This document shows positions 1-7,367 of a DNA stretch of 64,000 nucleotides, piece after piece. The DNA is from UBA5287 sp041672395 (GTDB lineage Bacteria > Bacteroidota > Bacteroidia > Bacteroidales > Dysgonomonadaceae). The notes under the pieces were generated by a model. The model saw only the letters and a list, made by a program, of their open reading frames with translations. It was not told the DNA's origin and did not search any database. Both the position numbers and the translations under genes were made by a program. The stretch spans positions 1-64,000 of the forward strand of contig JBAYZS010000002.1 in NCBI GenBank assembly GCA_041672395.1. Direction: 5' to 3'. Every line of letters starts with the position of its first letter. The stretch's first letter is position 1.

Positions 1-1408
1 TCTCCGCACTTTTTTCACCCGGCTTTATTAAAACATCTATTAGATCGAATAATGGAGTATGCATTTCTGACAAATTGGTCAAATCGGACGACCAATAATT
101 CATCTGAAAATTAATATTTGTATGAAAATCTGCATTCCAGGGTGCATTCATCTGCCAGGCCCAAAGTCCTTGCAAATTGGCGGGCATGCCACCGGGACGG
201 GAAGATCCGATCAACAGATAGCGTCCGAACTGAAAATATGTGGATACTAACCCGAGATCTGGTTGACCTGTTTTACGGGCCATTTGTAATCGTTCATTGG
301 TGGGTAAGGATTCTATTTCTTCGGAAATGGGACCGAAATCTAAATCGACGCGTTCAAAATATTTACGATGATCGGTAATATGGTCGGATTTAATCTTGTC
401 AAATGGTTTATTGATGACGTTTGCTATTGTTGTGGCACATTTCTTTTTGGGGTCTTCCGAAAATTGTGTAATCCCTTTGGCGAGATTCTTCAATCCTGGA
501 TAATTTGTTGCTCCTGCAATATATAGCGTTAGTGTATTGGCATCTTTTACTTTCAAAAGTTGCTCATGGGTGGGGTTTTCAACGACTTTTACCTGACCGC
601 CTTCTGCTTGGACTTTTACCTGTGCGGCAAAGCTTATTCCGCGGGGATTTCCTTCATTGTCTTTAGTGGATATGCGTCCGCTCAATAAGAGTCCGTCATC
701 TCCTAATCTTTCGGTTTTTGAATCTTGGGCTCTTTTTAATGTCAATGAGAGATTGATTTTATTTTCCTTGTCGGCGGATATATGTACAACGATGACATTG
801 TCTGGTGCTGACACGAAATATTGACGGGTATAGACTACTCCGTTTGATGTGTATTTTACGGTCGAGATAGCGGTTGATAGATCGAGACTTCTCACATAAT
901 CATGGGCGGTAAGCTCGGGTGTGTCGAACCATAGTTCTCCTAACGATTGATAGGACTTTATTCTTTTGGGGTTTCCCATCATCGTGGCTTCGGCGAGTTT
1001 GACTGCTTCATTATTTTTATCTTCGAACAGCAATCGCTGTACTTCGGGTAGGACTTTGCTGCCTTCGGGATTGTTGGGGTCCAAAATATATCCATCCCAT
1101 AAAGTGTTTTCATTTAATTGGATTCGTTCATCGGCGACTCCTCCAAAGACCATTGCTCCCAATGTGCCGTTGCCAAGTGGTAGGGCTTCTTCCCATACCT
1201 TGGCGGACTCTCGGTACCACAATACATTTTTTGTGTTTTCGGGTTTTTCTCCTTTTCCAAAGAATTTCGCACGGTCTACCCAACGGGCATCAATGGGCGA
1301 ATTCCGCTCACTAGCGCTTTGTTGGGGGACTTTATTTTGTACATCGGCATAAATTACTATTGTTCCAAAATAAACAGTTAAAAGGAATCGGATTATTGAA
1401 TTATTCAT
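1..1408 (-). CDS. GH95 family alpha-L-fucosidase, N-terminal 469 residues (3' end outside window)
   Basis: Glycosidase expected to release alpha-1,2-linked L-fucose from host glycans in the periplasm or at the cell surface. Reading the minus strand from the ATG at 1406-1408 gives an uninterrupted frame to base 1. The first 21 residues look like a signal peptide. Family signatures seen: WEEALPLGNGTLGAMVFGG (about 72-90), then ERIQLNENTLWDG, and near the end FQFGRYLLIGSSRPGG, GLWAWQMNAPWNADFHTNIN and QMNYW. The N-x-N pair (about Asn431/Asn433) matches the asparagines that help activate the catalytic water in GH95. The catalytic Glu and Asp lie further on, beyond the window; the family is usually near 800 residues, so about 40 percent is missing. 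It points the same way as the CotH gene upstream. The GH95 call is firm; exact substrate is not known. Confidence 0.93.
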   Translation of the reverse strand, partial: MNNSIIRFLLTVYFGTIVIYADVQNKVPQQSASERNSPIDARWVDRAKFFGKGEKPENTKNVLWYRESAKVWEEALPLGNGTLGAMVFGGVADERIQLNENTLWDGYILDPNNPEGSKVLPEVQRLLFEDKNNEAVKLAEATMMGNPKRIKSYQSLGELWFDTPELTAHDYVRSLDLSTAISTVKYTSNGVVYTRQYFVSAPDNVIVVHISADKENKINLSLTLKRAQDSKTERLGDDGLLLSGRISTKDNEGNPRGISFAAQVKVQAEGGQVKVVENPTHEQLLKVKDANTLTLYIAGATNYPGLKNLAKGITQFSEDPKKKCATTIANVINKPFDKIKSDHITDHRKYFERVDLDFGPISEEIESLPTNERLQMARKTGQPDLGLVSTYFQFGRYLLIGSSRPGGMPANLQGLWAWQMNAPWNADFHTNINFQMNYWSSDLTNLSEMHTPLFDLIDVLIKPGEKSAE

Positions 1409-1440
1409 CTCAAATTATGTTTAGACTTATTTTAGTTATA

Positions 1441-1485
1441 CGGTTTTACTGACAACGGTTTTACTGACAACGGTTTTACTGACAA
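1441..1485. repeat. Three perfect tandem copies of a 15-bp unit
   Basis: CGGTTTTACTGACAA occurs three times head to tail (1441-1455, 1456-1470, 1471-1485) just upstream of the GH95 start codon, so it lies in the promoter or leader of that gene. No function is recognised. Confidence 0.9.
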
Positions 1486-1493
1486 ATGAACAT

Positions 1494-1574
1494 AATTAAT
1501 GGCTCGCTTGGCGTTATTGACGTGACAAATAATCGCGCCCCACCACCAATGAATGAAATTAATGGTTCGCTTGG
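1494..1574. repeat. Pair of 18-bp imperfect direct repeats
   Basis: AATTAATGGCTCGCTTGG at 1494-1511 and AATTAATGGTTCGCTTGG at 1557-1574 differ by one base and are 63 bp apart, between the GH95 and CotH genes. With the tandem 15-mers next door, this is a repeat-rich spacer. Confidence 0.8.
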
Positions 1575-1587
1575 TGACTGACATTAT

Positions 1588-3366
1588 TCAAAAACTAGCA
1601 AACTGTTGATCAAGAAAAGCTATTCTCTCGGTTAACCAGGTTTTCATTTGTTCAATTAACTCTTGATATGAGGCATTCATGGTGACGGGTTTAGCTGTTG
1701 CGATCTTGAAATTCTCTTGCTGTGATTTGGTCAACTTGGTACTCTTATCATCAATATAATTGACTATATCTGCTACTTGTGGTTTCATCTCTTTCCAACG
1801 GGCGACATATTGTTTCCTAAATTCTGGTACTTCCATGAATCTGTTAAAAAACTTACTGCCGGTCATCGTATTGGAATTCCCACGATAAAAAAGTAGGTCT
1901 TTCTTCACAAAGTATTTGTTGCTTTCATTATATCCAAAGGCCCAGTCAAAATCCCACAAGGGGCCCCACTTAATGGGACTGCCGACGTCTTTGTAACAAA
2001 AGGTGCTCTTGGGATGAAAGAGTTCTTGATTGCGGACAATCTCGTTGATTAACATATAGTCTATCAATGATTTAATATCGCAATATTGTGTAAAGCTTTC
2101 ATTGGGGAAGCTCGACTCAAACAGTGAATTCTCAAATGCCTGAAATGCTTCTTTGATATAGGTCATGCCGACTTCGCTTTCTAAATCGGGACCAATAACC
2201 ATCACGGGGAGATTCAAATAATTGCTTCTGAATTTATAGTCTTCGTCATAGTACTGATCTAACTCGACTAAAAATCCATTATTCTTATCTACATTTACGC
2301 GTCCTTCGCCTATCTCATTTTGTTCGGTGAGCTGATAGTTTCCTCTGTATGTGCCATTGATAAAGAGCTCTACATGGATCGACGAGTGATTGTACTGTAA
2401 ACCAAATCGATTGCCTAACTCAAAAGCTATGTCGTTCATCAAAAGGGTTGGGTCTTGATAGTTGGCAAGGAGTACCCACTTTTTTGCGGCTGGGAGACCA
2501 AACATGGATGTCTTACTGGGAAAATCTATACGATAGGGCTTCTTGGGCATCGACCATGTACTGTTGCCGCGACCGCGAATGGATATACTTGCATTGCTCT
2601 TTTCCCAATTCTCGTTCCCGGTATTTACAAGGTTTAGGGTTGAGGGTAGTTTTACCGTTTTCTCTATGACCTCTAATCCGCCTTCAATATCTACGCTGAT
2701 GACGGGTAGCCCTGTGAACATGGGACCTTTACCAATGACTTTATAGTTGACTGAGGTGCCGTCTTCGGCGACTACAGTATAGGTTAGCTCGTTCAGAAAT
2801 GAATTAGGGGTTTGACCGCTTTCCTGAATCTTATCAGCTACATAGACTGTTCCTACGGCATCAAAATTGGCTGTGAGACTTTTTACATTGGGAATCCAGT
2901 CTGTGGTTCTGAGCGTAATCGTAAACATGTAATTATCGACTACTCCTACGATATCGTTTTTTATATTGTTGATCGATGCAGGAATGACGAACGAATTAAA
3001 TCTTTTCGTGGAACTCTTAACTCTGCCTGGTTGTGTTACTTCTATGGTTGCATCAATCTTGTCATCTGCACTTAAACGAACGACGGTACTTCTTGATTCT
3101 AATGAGGGGTTTTGTGCTACGGATATACGAAGGGTCTTTTCTTCTATCTCAACACTGCACCATTCTGCATCTGACGCTGGTACTGTGGCGCTGACTATAC
3201 TGGCGTTGGTCTCGAACGAAATAAGTTTGTTTTGCTTTTCTGAGTTTTCAAAAAGAACGGTACTACTTTCGGGTAACAGGAATATTTCTTCTATACTTTC
3301 TTTACATGAATGCACAAAAAGTGTAATCAGGACCAAAACAAGGTAATAATAAGTTTGTCTCTTCAT
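1588..3366 (-). CDS. CotH kinase family lipoprotein with BACON and DUF5018-like domains
   Basis: 592 residues. The N-terminus has a hydrophobic segment ending at Cys21 (FVHSC), consistent with a lipoprotein exported to the outer membrane. Residues about 40-113 look like a BACON domain (EWCSVEI, then IEVTQPG). Residues about 120-213 resemble the DUF5018-type beta-sandwich (YTVVAEDGTSVNYKV). From about 222 to the end is a CotH domain: SIRGRGNSTWSMPKKPYRIDF, KWVLLANYQDPTLLMND, FINGTYRGNYQLTEQ and WGPLWDFDWAFGY. CotH proteins are atypical kinases in spore coats; in Bacteroidota they are surface lipoproteins of mostly unknown role, often near glycan genes. BACON domains often mediate glycan or mucin contact, which fits the GH95 gene just downstream. 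The family call is strong; its function is open. Confidence 0.88.
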   Translation of the reverse strand: MKRQTYYYLVLVLITLFVHSCKESIEEIFLLPESSTVLFENSEKQNKLISFETNASIVSATVPASDAEWCSVEIEEKTLRISVAQNPSLESRSTVVRLSADDKIDATIEVTQPGRVKSSTKRFNSFVIPASINNIKNDIVGVVDNYMFTITLRTTDWIPNVKSLTANFDAVGTVYVADKIQESGQTPNSFLNELTYTVVAEDGTSVNYKVIGKGPMFTGLPVISVDIEGGLEVIEKTVKLPSTLNLVNTGNENWEKSNASISIRGRGNSTWSMPKKPYRIDFPSKTSMFGLPAAKKWVLLANYQDPTLLMNDIAFELGNRFGLQYNHSSIHVELFINGTYRGNYQLTEQNEIGEGRVNVDKNNGFLVELDQYYDEDYKFRSNYLNLPVMVIGPDLESEVGMTYIKEAFQAFENSLFESSFPNESFTQYCDIKSLIDYMLINEIVRNQELFHPKSTFCYKDVGSPIKWGPLWDFDWAFGYNESNKYFVKKDLLFYRGNSNTMTGSKFFNRFMEVPEFRKQYVARWKEMKPQVADIVNYIDDKSTKLTKSQQENFKIATAKPVTMNASYQELIEQMKTWLTERIAFLDQQFASF

Positions 3367-3811
3367 TGATATCTTAATTATAAATTAAAACATAGATTCT
3401 TAATGAGACAAATTTATAACGTTTAATCGATATTGCAAATTTTATTTAATTTCCATCAAATTGTTACTTGACAATAATTAACGGTTTCGGTTTACTTCTT
3501 ATGAAATCAGAGGAATACATTGCACCATATATTTGCCGACGAGCAAGTGCACCAGTTTAAAATGTCCGGTAATATCGGCAACAGTAATCATGTTTGTTCA
3601 CCTAACCATTATAATAATCTAAGGAAGGTGTTTTTTGGTTTGTTAGTCTTTCACGTCGCCAAAAAGCATGGCGTACGTTTTGTTTGATTACGAAAATAGG
3701 CTTTTAGTGAGGAGTATCGCGGAAACAGACAAGAGTTGTTTATTTATTTTTAGTCTGAAATTTAAATTGATTATTATAGGTCGCAAAGAAACAAAAAAAA
3801 ATAATGATCAA
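3367..3811. other. Intergenic region with hairpin and weak promoter-like sequence; no gene seen
   Basis: No convincing ORF. There is a TATATTTG element at 3528-3535 (Bacteroidota -7 type, without a clear -33 TTG) and, further on, a bulged hairpin with arms about 3653-3661 and 3669-3678 followed by TTTTGTTTG, which looks like an intrinsic terminator on the plus strand. TGCCGA (3534-3539) and TCGGCA (3575-3580) form an inverted pair between them. The right part leads into the operator region of the DUF134 gene; the left part must hold the promoter of the CotH gene. Confidence 0.4.
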
Positions 3812-3867
3812 ATGTTCAAAATAATTTGACAATTATGAACATATGTTCAAATTAATACATACCTTTG
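3812..3867 (+). promoter_or_regulatory. Promoter and palindromic operator of the DUF134-led operon
   Basis: TGAACATATGTTCA at 3836-3849 is a perfect 14-bp palindrome. A further half-site ATGTTCA lies 30 bp upstream (3812-3818). TACCTTTG at 3860-3867 matches the Bacteroidota -7 element TAnnTTTG and lies 35 bases before the ATG at 3902. The palindrome occupies the place where the -33 TTG would be, so a bound regulator would directly affect transcription. The DUF134 HTH protein encoded first in the operon is the obvious candidate ligand, by inference only. Confidence 0.6.
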
Positions 3868-3901
3868 GAGTATCAATTTCACTTATTCTAAAAACAAATA
3901 T

Positions 3902-4306
3902 ATGTCACGTCCAAAACAAAGTAGAAAAATTGTATCTCCTCCTTTAATGTCAGGATTCAAACCTTTTGGTGTTCCACGCTCAATGATCGATAAAGTTATC
4001 CTGCATTATGACGAATATGAGTCAATCCGATTATTGGACTATAAAGGGTTACTTCAAGAGGAGGCCGCTGAAAAAATGAATGTGTCTCGCCCTACGCTTA
4101 CCCGTATTTATACAAATGCCCGTAAAACAATAGCTCAGGCATTTGTAGAAGGAAAAATGATAGTAATTGAAGGAGGAAATGTTGATTTTGGACGAGATTG
4201 GTATCGTTGCCTAAAATGCTACAAATTAATCGACGGTATTGAAAATCATACCCCTTGCAAGAACTGCACCAGCTATGGAAATGAAGAACTTGCCCCAATA
4301 ATTTAA
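3902..4306 (+). CDS. DUF134 helix-turn-helix protein, likely operon regulator
   Basis: 134 residues. It opens with the DUF134 signature MSRPKQSRK and FKPFGVP, followed by DEYESIRLLDYKGLLQEEAA, MNVSRPTLTRI and VEGKMIVIEGG. The middle is a sigma-like HTH (about 50-75). The C-terminal part has two CxxC pairs (CLKC near 103-106, CKNC near 119-122), a possible metal or Fe-S site. DUF134 genes commonly sit beside NifX-like and MinD-like genes in anaerobes. First gene of the operon, 27 bp ahead of the MBL gene and downstream of a palindromic promoter, so autoregulation is plausible. Function in any species is poorly established. Confidence 0.88.
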   Translation: MSRPKQSRKIVSPPLMSGFKPFGVPRSMIDKVILHYDEYESIRLLDYKGLLQEEAAEKMNVSRPTLTRIYTNARKTIAQAFVEGKMIVIEGGNVDFGRDWYRCLKCYKLIDGIENHTPCKNCTSYGNEELAPII

Positions 4307-4333
4307 TGATTTATTTACTTCTTTAAATTCAAA

Positions 4334-5164
4334 ATGAAAATTATAGTACTATCGGACAATAGAACTTTAGCTTCGGATTTTGAAAGCGAACACGGTTTGT
4401 GTATCTATATCGAAACAGATCGTTATAAATGTTTGCTCGATACGGGAGCTTCCGATGTATTTATACGTAATGCCCATAAAATGAATCTTGATTTAAGGGA
4501 GGTGGACTATGTGTTTATATCTCACGGACATGCAGACCATATTGGCGGACTGTCTGCGTTTTTAAAAATAAACAATAAAGCGAAGATTATAGTATCACCA
4601 TCCGCATTAAATCAAGAATTTTACTCGAAAAGGGTTGGGTTACGCAAAATAAGCGTCGATATAAATTTTGACGTAGTAAAAGACCGTCTGATACGGTTGG
4701 AAAACGAAGCTTATTTTGAAAACGAAATTCATGTTTTTAAAAACGAGATTAATAAATACTCGATGCCACAAGGCAATCGAAATCTTTTTAAAGATAAGGG
4801 AAAAGGAATGGAAAGCGATGATTTCGACCATGAGTTGATTGTAACATTTGGTAATGATAATTTATTTGTATATACAGGGTGCGGACACAAAGGTTTATTG
4901 AATATATTAGAAAGTGTAAAAGCAGCTTCTGCATCTCGAATAAGTTATGTAATGGGTGGTTTTCATTTACTGGACGCTCAAAGCAACTCCGTTTATGAAT
5001 CGGAAACAGAAATAGAGGATTTAGCCGGGACACTCAACAACGATTTTCCTCATACTAATTTCATTACCGGACACTGTACAGGCGAACAGGCATTCCATTT
5101 ATTAAAAAAGACTTTGGGATTAAAACTCATACAATTTTATACATCATACAAATTAAAAATTTAA
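4334..5164 (+). CDS. MBL-fold metallo-hydrolase
   Basis: 276 residues, soluble, no signal peptide. The metal-binding motif HGHADH is at residues 64-69, with further ligand candidates in CGHKG, GGFHLLD and GHCTG toward the C-terminus. The overall form resembles MBL proteins annotated as relatives of the archaeal dihydropterin-linked ribofuranosylaminobenzene phosphate synthase, a label that says little about true activity. Genes of this subfamily often lie beside NifX-like and Mrp-like genes in anaerobes. Only 10 bp separates it from the following NifX-like gene, so they are surely co-transcribed. A di-metal hydrolase is likely; substrate unknown. Confidence 0.85.
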   Translation: MKIIVLSDNRTLASDFESEHGLCIYIETDRYKCLLDTGASDVFIRNAHKMNLDLREVDYVFISHGHADHIGGLSAFLKINNKAKIIVSPSALNQEFYSKRVGLRKISVDINFDVVKDRLIRLENEAYFENEIHVFKNEINKYSMPQGNRNLFKDKGKGMESDDFDHELIVTFGNDNLFVYTGCGHKGLLNILESVKAASASRISYVMGGFHLLDAQSNSVYESETEIEDLAGTLNNDFPHTNFITGHCTGEQAFHLLKKTLGLKLIQFYTSYKLKI

Positions 5165-5174
5165 AACAAAAAAA

Positions 5175-5480
5175 ATGAAAATTGCTATTCCATCCGAAGG
5201 GAACACTTTAGACGCACAAATTGACAGCCGCTTTGGCCGATGTGCTTTTTTTGCTATTTATGATACAGATACCAGAAAAACTGATTTTTTTCCGAATTCA
5301 GCAAAAGACTCCTCTGAAGGAGCAGGACCGGCAGCCGTCAAATTTATAGCTTCAAAGGGAGTAAAAACGATTGTGGCAGCTGAATTTGGAGGTAAAGTCA
5401 AACCGTTGCTTGATAAACTTCAAATTGAAATGATAAATGAAAATGGAAAAAACATTTCGAAAATCATTCAACAGTTTTGA
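5175..5480 (+). CDS. NifX/NifB-like dinitrogenase iron-molybdenum cofactor-binding domain protein (copy 1)
   Basis: 101 residues, a single domain of the FeMo-cofactor-binding family (NifX, NafY, NifB C-terminus, and the Desulfovibrio orange protein). Typical features: MKIAIPSEG start, DSRFGRCAFFAIYD, GAGPAAVKFIASKGVKTIVA and FGGKVKPLLDK. One cysteine (about Cys23) lies in the RFGRC motif that faces the cofactor pocket. No nif genes are seen, so a role in nitrogen fixation is not supported; binding of a Mo-, Cu- or Fe-S-containing cluster is the likelier job. Confidence 0.9.
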   Translation: MKIAIPSEGNTLDAQIDSRFGRCAFFAIYDTDTRKTDFFPNSAKDSSEGAGPAAVKFIASKGVKTIVAAEFGGKVKPLLDKLQIEMINENGKNISKIIQQF

Positions 5481-5553
5481 ATAAAAGCAACGAAGAAATT
5501 AATAATATTAAATAAGCCGTCTAAAACGGAATTTTTATAAAAACAATTTTAAC

Positions 5554-5562
5554 AAAGGAGGT
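5554..5562 (+). promoter_or_regulatory. Strong Shine-Dalgarno site of the DUF5320 gene
   Basis: AAAGGAGGT lies five bases before the ATG at 5567. Near-perfect Shine-Dalgarno sites are unusual in Bacteroidota, and most genes in this window lack one, so this hints at acquisition from a lineage such as Firmicutes or Thermotogae, or at unusually high expression. Confidence 0.7.
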
Positions 5563-5566
5563 TATT

Positions 5567-5797
5567 ATGCCAAGATTTAATCAAAACGGGCCAATTGGAA
5601 ACGGGCCAATGACAGGTCGCAAAATGGGCAAATGCACTAATTTTGGTGCAAGTAAAAAAAGTTCTTCCGAAGAAATAGAACTTGAAAATTCAAACATGAC
5701 CGGAATGGGACGTGGTATGGGAAAAGGTTTAGGACGTGGCCAATGTGGAAAAGGCTTAGGTATGGGGCGTGGAAATCGCAATAGTAATAGAAATTAA
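5567..5797 (+). CDS. DUF5320-like Gly/Met/Arg-rich small protein
   Basis: 76 residues. The N-terminus, PRFNQNGPIGNGPMTGRKMG then KC, is the recognisable head of the DUF5320 family (usual form GPxGxGPMTGRxxGxC). A short acidic linker follows, then a repetitive tail of GMGRGMGKG and GLGRG units containing one more Cys. Such proteins are regularly found next to NifX-like and MinD-like genes in anaerobes, but no function is established. It has a very strong ribosome binding site and is flanked on both sides by NifX-like genes. Confidence 0.82.
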   Translation: MPRFNQNGPIGNGPMTGRKMGKCTNFGASKKSSSEEIELENSNMTGMGRGMGKGLGRGQCGKGLGMGRGNRNSNRN

Positions 5798-5840
5798 ACG
5801 TCGTAATTTTAATAACGTTCACCCAACATGGATTTGTAAA

Positions 5841-5899
5841 TGCGTGTATGTGTAATCATTGATAAAAAAATCAGCAATCATACATAACACATACACGCA
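5841..5899. repeat. Perfect 13-bp inverted repeat between operon genes
   Basis: TGCGTGTATGTGT (5841-5853) and its exact reverse complement (5887-5899) flank a 33-bp loop that can itself partly pair (ATCATTGAT against ATCAGCAATCAT). It lies in the 130-bp spacer before the second NifX-like gene, the widest gap in the upstream half of the operon, and has no T-run. An mRNA processing or stability element, or an operator, is possible. Confidence 0.75.
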
Positions 5900-5927
5900 A
5901 TTATTTAACAAAAAAAATGACAAAAAA

Positions 5928-6296
5928 ATGACAAAAAAAATTGCCATCCCAATTGAAAACGGGAAATTATGTGCACACTTTGGACATTGCGAGTATTTTG
6001 CAATTGCCACAGTACAAAACAACCAGATTATAGAGATAATAGAAAAAATACCCCCCGCACATGAACCCGGTATATATCCGCAATGGATTACTTCGTTTAA
6101 TGTTACTGATGTGATTGCCGGAGGTATGGGACAAGAAGCTATTAAATTGTTTAATCAACAAAATATCAATGTATTTGTAGGAGCTCCCATCAAAGGAGAA
6201 AAAGAGATTGTAGAAAAATTTTTAGCAAATGAACTTTCCCTCAATGCAAACTACTGCAACCACGATGAAAATGACCATCAAAACTGCAGCCATTAA
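5928..6296 (+). CDS. NifX/NifB-like FeMo-cofactor-binding domain protein (copy 2) with His/Cys tail
   Basis: 122 residues from the ATG at 5928. An upstream TTG (5859) in the same frame would add 23 residues that do not belong to the family and would run through the inverted repeat, so it is rejected; the ATG at 5917 is out of frame and stops at once. Family features: KKIAIPIENGKLCAHFGHCE, then GGMGQEAIKLFNQQNINVFV. Unlike copy 1 it has two cysteines in the N-terminal motif (CAHFGHC) and ends in a short metal-ligand-rich tail, CNHDENDHQNCSH. This matches the NifX-like subtype seen beside MinD/Mrp ATPases. Likely binds a metal-sulfur cluster or passes it to partners. Confidence 0.88.
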   Translation: MTKKIAIPIENGKLCAHFGHCEYFAIATVQNNQIIEIIEKIPPAHEPGIYPQWITSFNVTDVIAGGMGQEAIKLFNQQNINVFVGAPIKGEKEIVEKFLANELSLNANYCNHDENDHQNCSH

Positions 6297-6396
6297 GATA
6301 AAAATCAGGATAACTAATTATAAATAATAATACGAGTATGGAGTTAGAGCTGACAGCGGTAGCTTTGATTAGTAGCAGTGTAGGGTGATTCCGAAG

Positions 6397-6492
6397 ATGC
6401 ACAAGAAAACAAAAGCAAGCGAATCTATTACTCAAATATTGTTTATACTCATAGGTATTTCAATTATTTTTCTTATAAAACAATTCAAATAA
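6397..6492 (+). CDS. Candidate 31-residue single-pass membrane peptide
   Basis: ATG at 6397-6399, stop TAA at 6490-6492, eight bases before the next gene. The product has a basic polar head (MHKKTKASESITQ) followed by one hydrophobic helix (ILFILIGISIIFLI) and a KQFK end, the layout of a small inner-membrane peptide with its N-terminus inside. It is co-directional with the operon and tightly spaced to the following ATPase gene. No family is recognised and no strong ribosome binding site is seen, so this is a candidate. Confidence 0.45.
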   Translation: MHKKTKASESITQILFILIGISIIFLIKQFK

Positions 6493-6500
6493 ACTCAAAG

Positions 6501-7367
6501 ATGAAAATTGCAATTGCAAGCGGTAAAGGCGGTACAGGTAAAACGTTTATTTCTACTAATCTTTTTAATGTATTACAAAAAAAAATTAATATTTCTCTGG
6601 TGGATTGTGATGCAGAAGAGCCTAACGATAGGGAATTTTTCACAGGGGGTGTGTTACATCACACTCACATAGTTACCCAAAAAATTCCTGTAATTAAAAA
6701 GGAAAAATGCACCTATTGCGGAAAATGTGAGAAGTACTGTAACTACAATGCATTTTTTTTTCTTAAAGAAATGAAAATGATTAAAGTGTTGGACGAACTT
6801 TGTCATGGATGCGGAGCCTGTTCTGTTGCTTGCGAATACGGAGCCATATCCGAGAAAGATGATGTGTTAGGTTATGTCAACAGATATACTTTCGACACAA
6901 ACAGTGCGCTTATTGAGGCAAGAGTGAAAGTAGGAGTTTATTCTCCTGTAAATGTTATTAAGGCTGCGATTAAAGAAACTGACGGTTTTGATTTGGTTTT
7001 ATTCGACGCGCCACCGGGTACTGCCTGCCCCTTTATCCAAACGGTAGCAAAGGCGGATTATGTGGTTTTGGTAACAGAACCTACCCCTTTTGGACTTAGC
7101 GATTTAAAACAATCGGTAGACACATTGAAAAGTATGAACAAATCGTATGGCGTAATTATTAACAGAGCAGGTTTAGGAAATAACGATATATACGACTACA
7201 TAGAACAGGAGAATATTCCGCTATTAATGAGTGTGCCGTTTGATAAGAAAATAGCCGCCATATACTCAAATGGAGAATTATTAACCAACCTCTACACTGA
7301 TTGGGCTGCAAAATTTAATCAGTTGTACCACATTATTGAAGAAAATTATGGAAATAGCAATAATTAG
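6501..7367 (+). CDS. MinD-type P-loop ATPase with inserted 2x[4Fe-4S] ferredoxin domain (copy 1)
   Basis: 288 residues. Deviant Walker A SGKGGTGKT at 7-15, switch motif LVDCDAEEPN near 33-42 and FDAPPGTACP near 172. A ferredoxin-like insertion carries Cys70, 73, 76, 80 and Cys101, 104, 107, 111, enough for two [4Fe-4S] clusters. This is the MinD-superfamily ATPase with inserted ferredoxin, found almost only in anaerobes and generally adjacent to its paralog, as here. In the Desulfovibrio ORP system such ATPases are partners of the orange protein. Likely couples ATP binding to cluster loading or electron transfer. The stop overlaps the start of copy 2 by 20 bp. Confidence 0.92.
   Translation: MKIAIASGKGGTGKTFISTNLFNVLQKKINISLVDCDAEEPNDREFFTGGVLHHTHIVTQKIPVIKKEKCTYCGKCEKYCNYNAFFFLKEMKMIKVLDELCHGCGACSVACEYGAISEKDDVLGYVNRYTFDTNSALIEARVKVGVYSPVNVIKAAIKETDGFDLVLFDAPPGTACPFIQTVAKADYVVLVTEPTPFGLSDLKQSVDTLKSMNKSYGVIINRAGLGNNDIYDYIEQENIPLLMSVPFDKKIAAIYSNGELLTNLYTDWAAKFNQLYHIIEENYGNSNN

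Noticed and set aside
966..1352. 128-residue plus-strand ORF at 966-1352
   Set aside because: It lies opposite the intact GH95 reading frame and its composition is that of a complement shadow.
5859..5927. TTG-started 23-residue extension of the second NifX-like protein
   Set aside because: The added residues run through the 13-bp inverted repeat and do not fit the family; ATG 5928 gives the usual N-terminus.
5175..6296. Nitrogen-fixation accessory cluster
   Set aside because: The NifX-like domains are real but no nifHDK, nifB or nifEN is present in the window; this domain is widespread in non-fixing anaerobes.
6338..6388. 16-codon ORF starting ATGGAGTTAGAG
   Set aside because: Too short, no ribosome site and no recognisable product; the next ORF (6397) is a better candidate.
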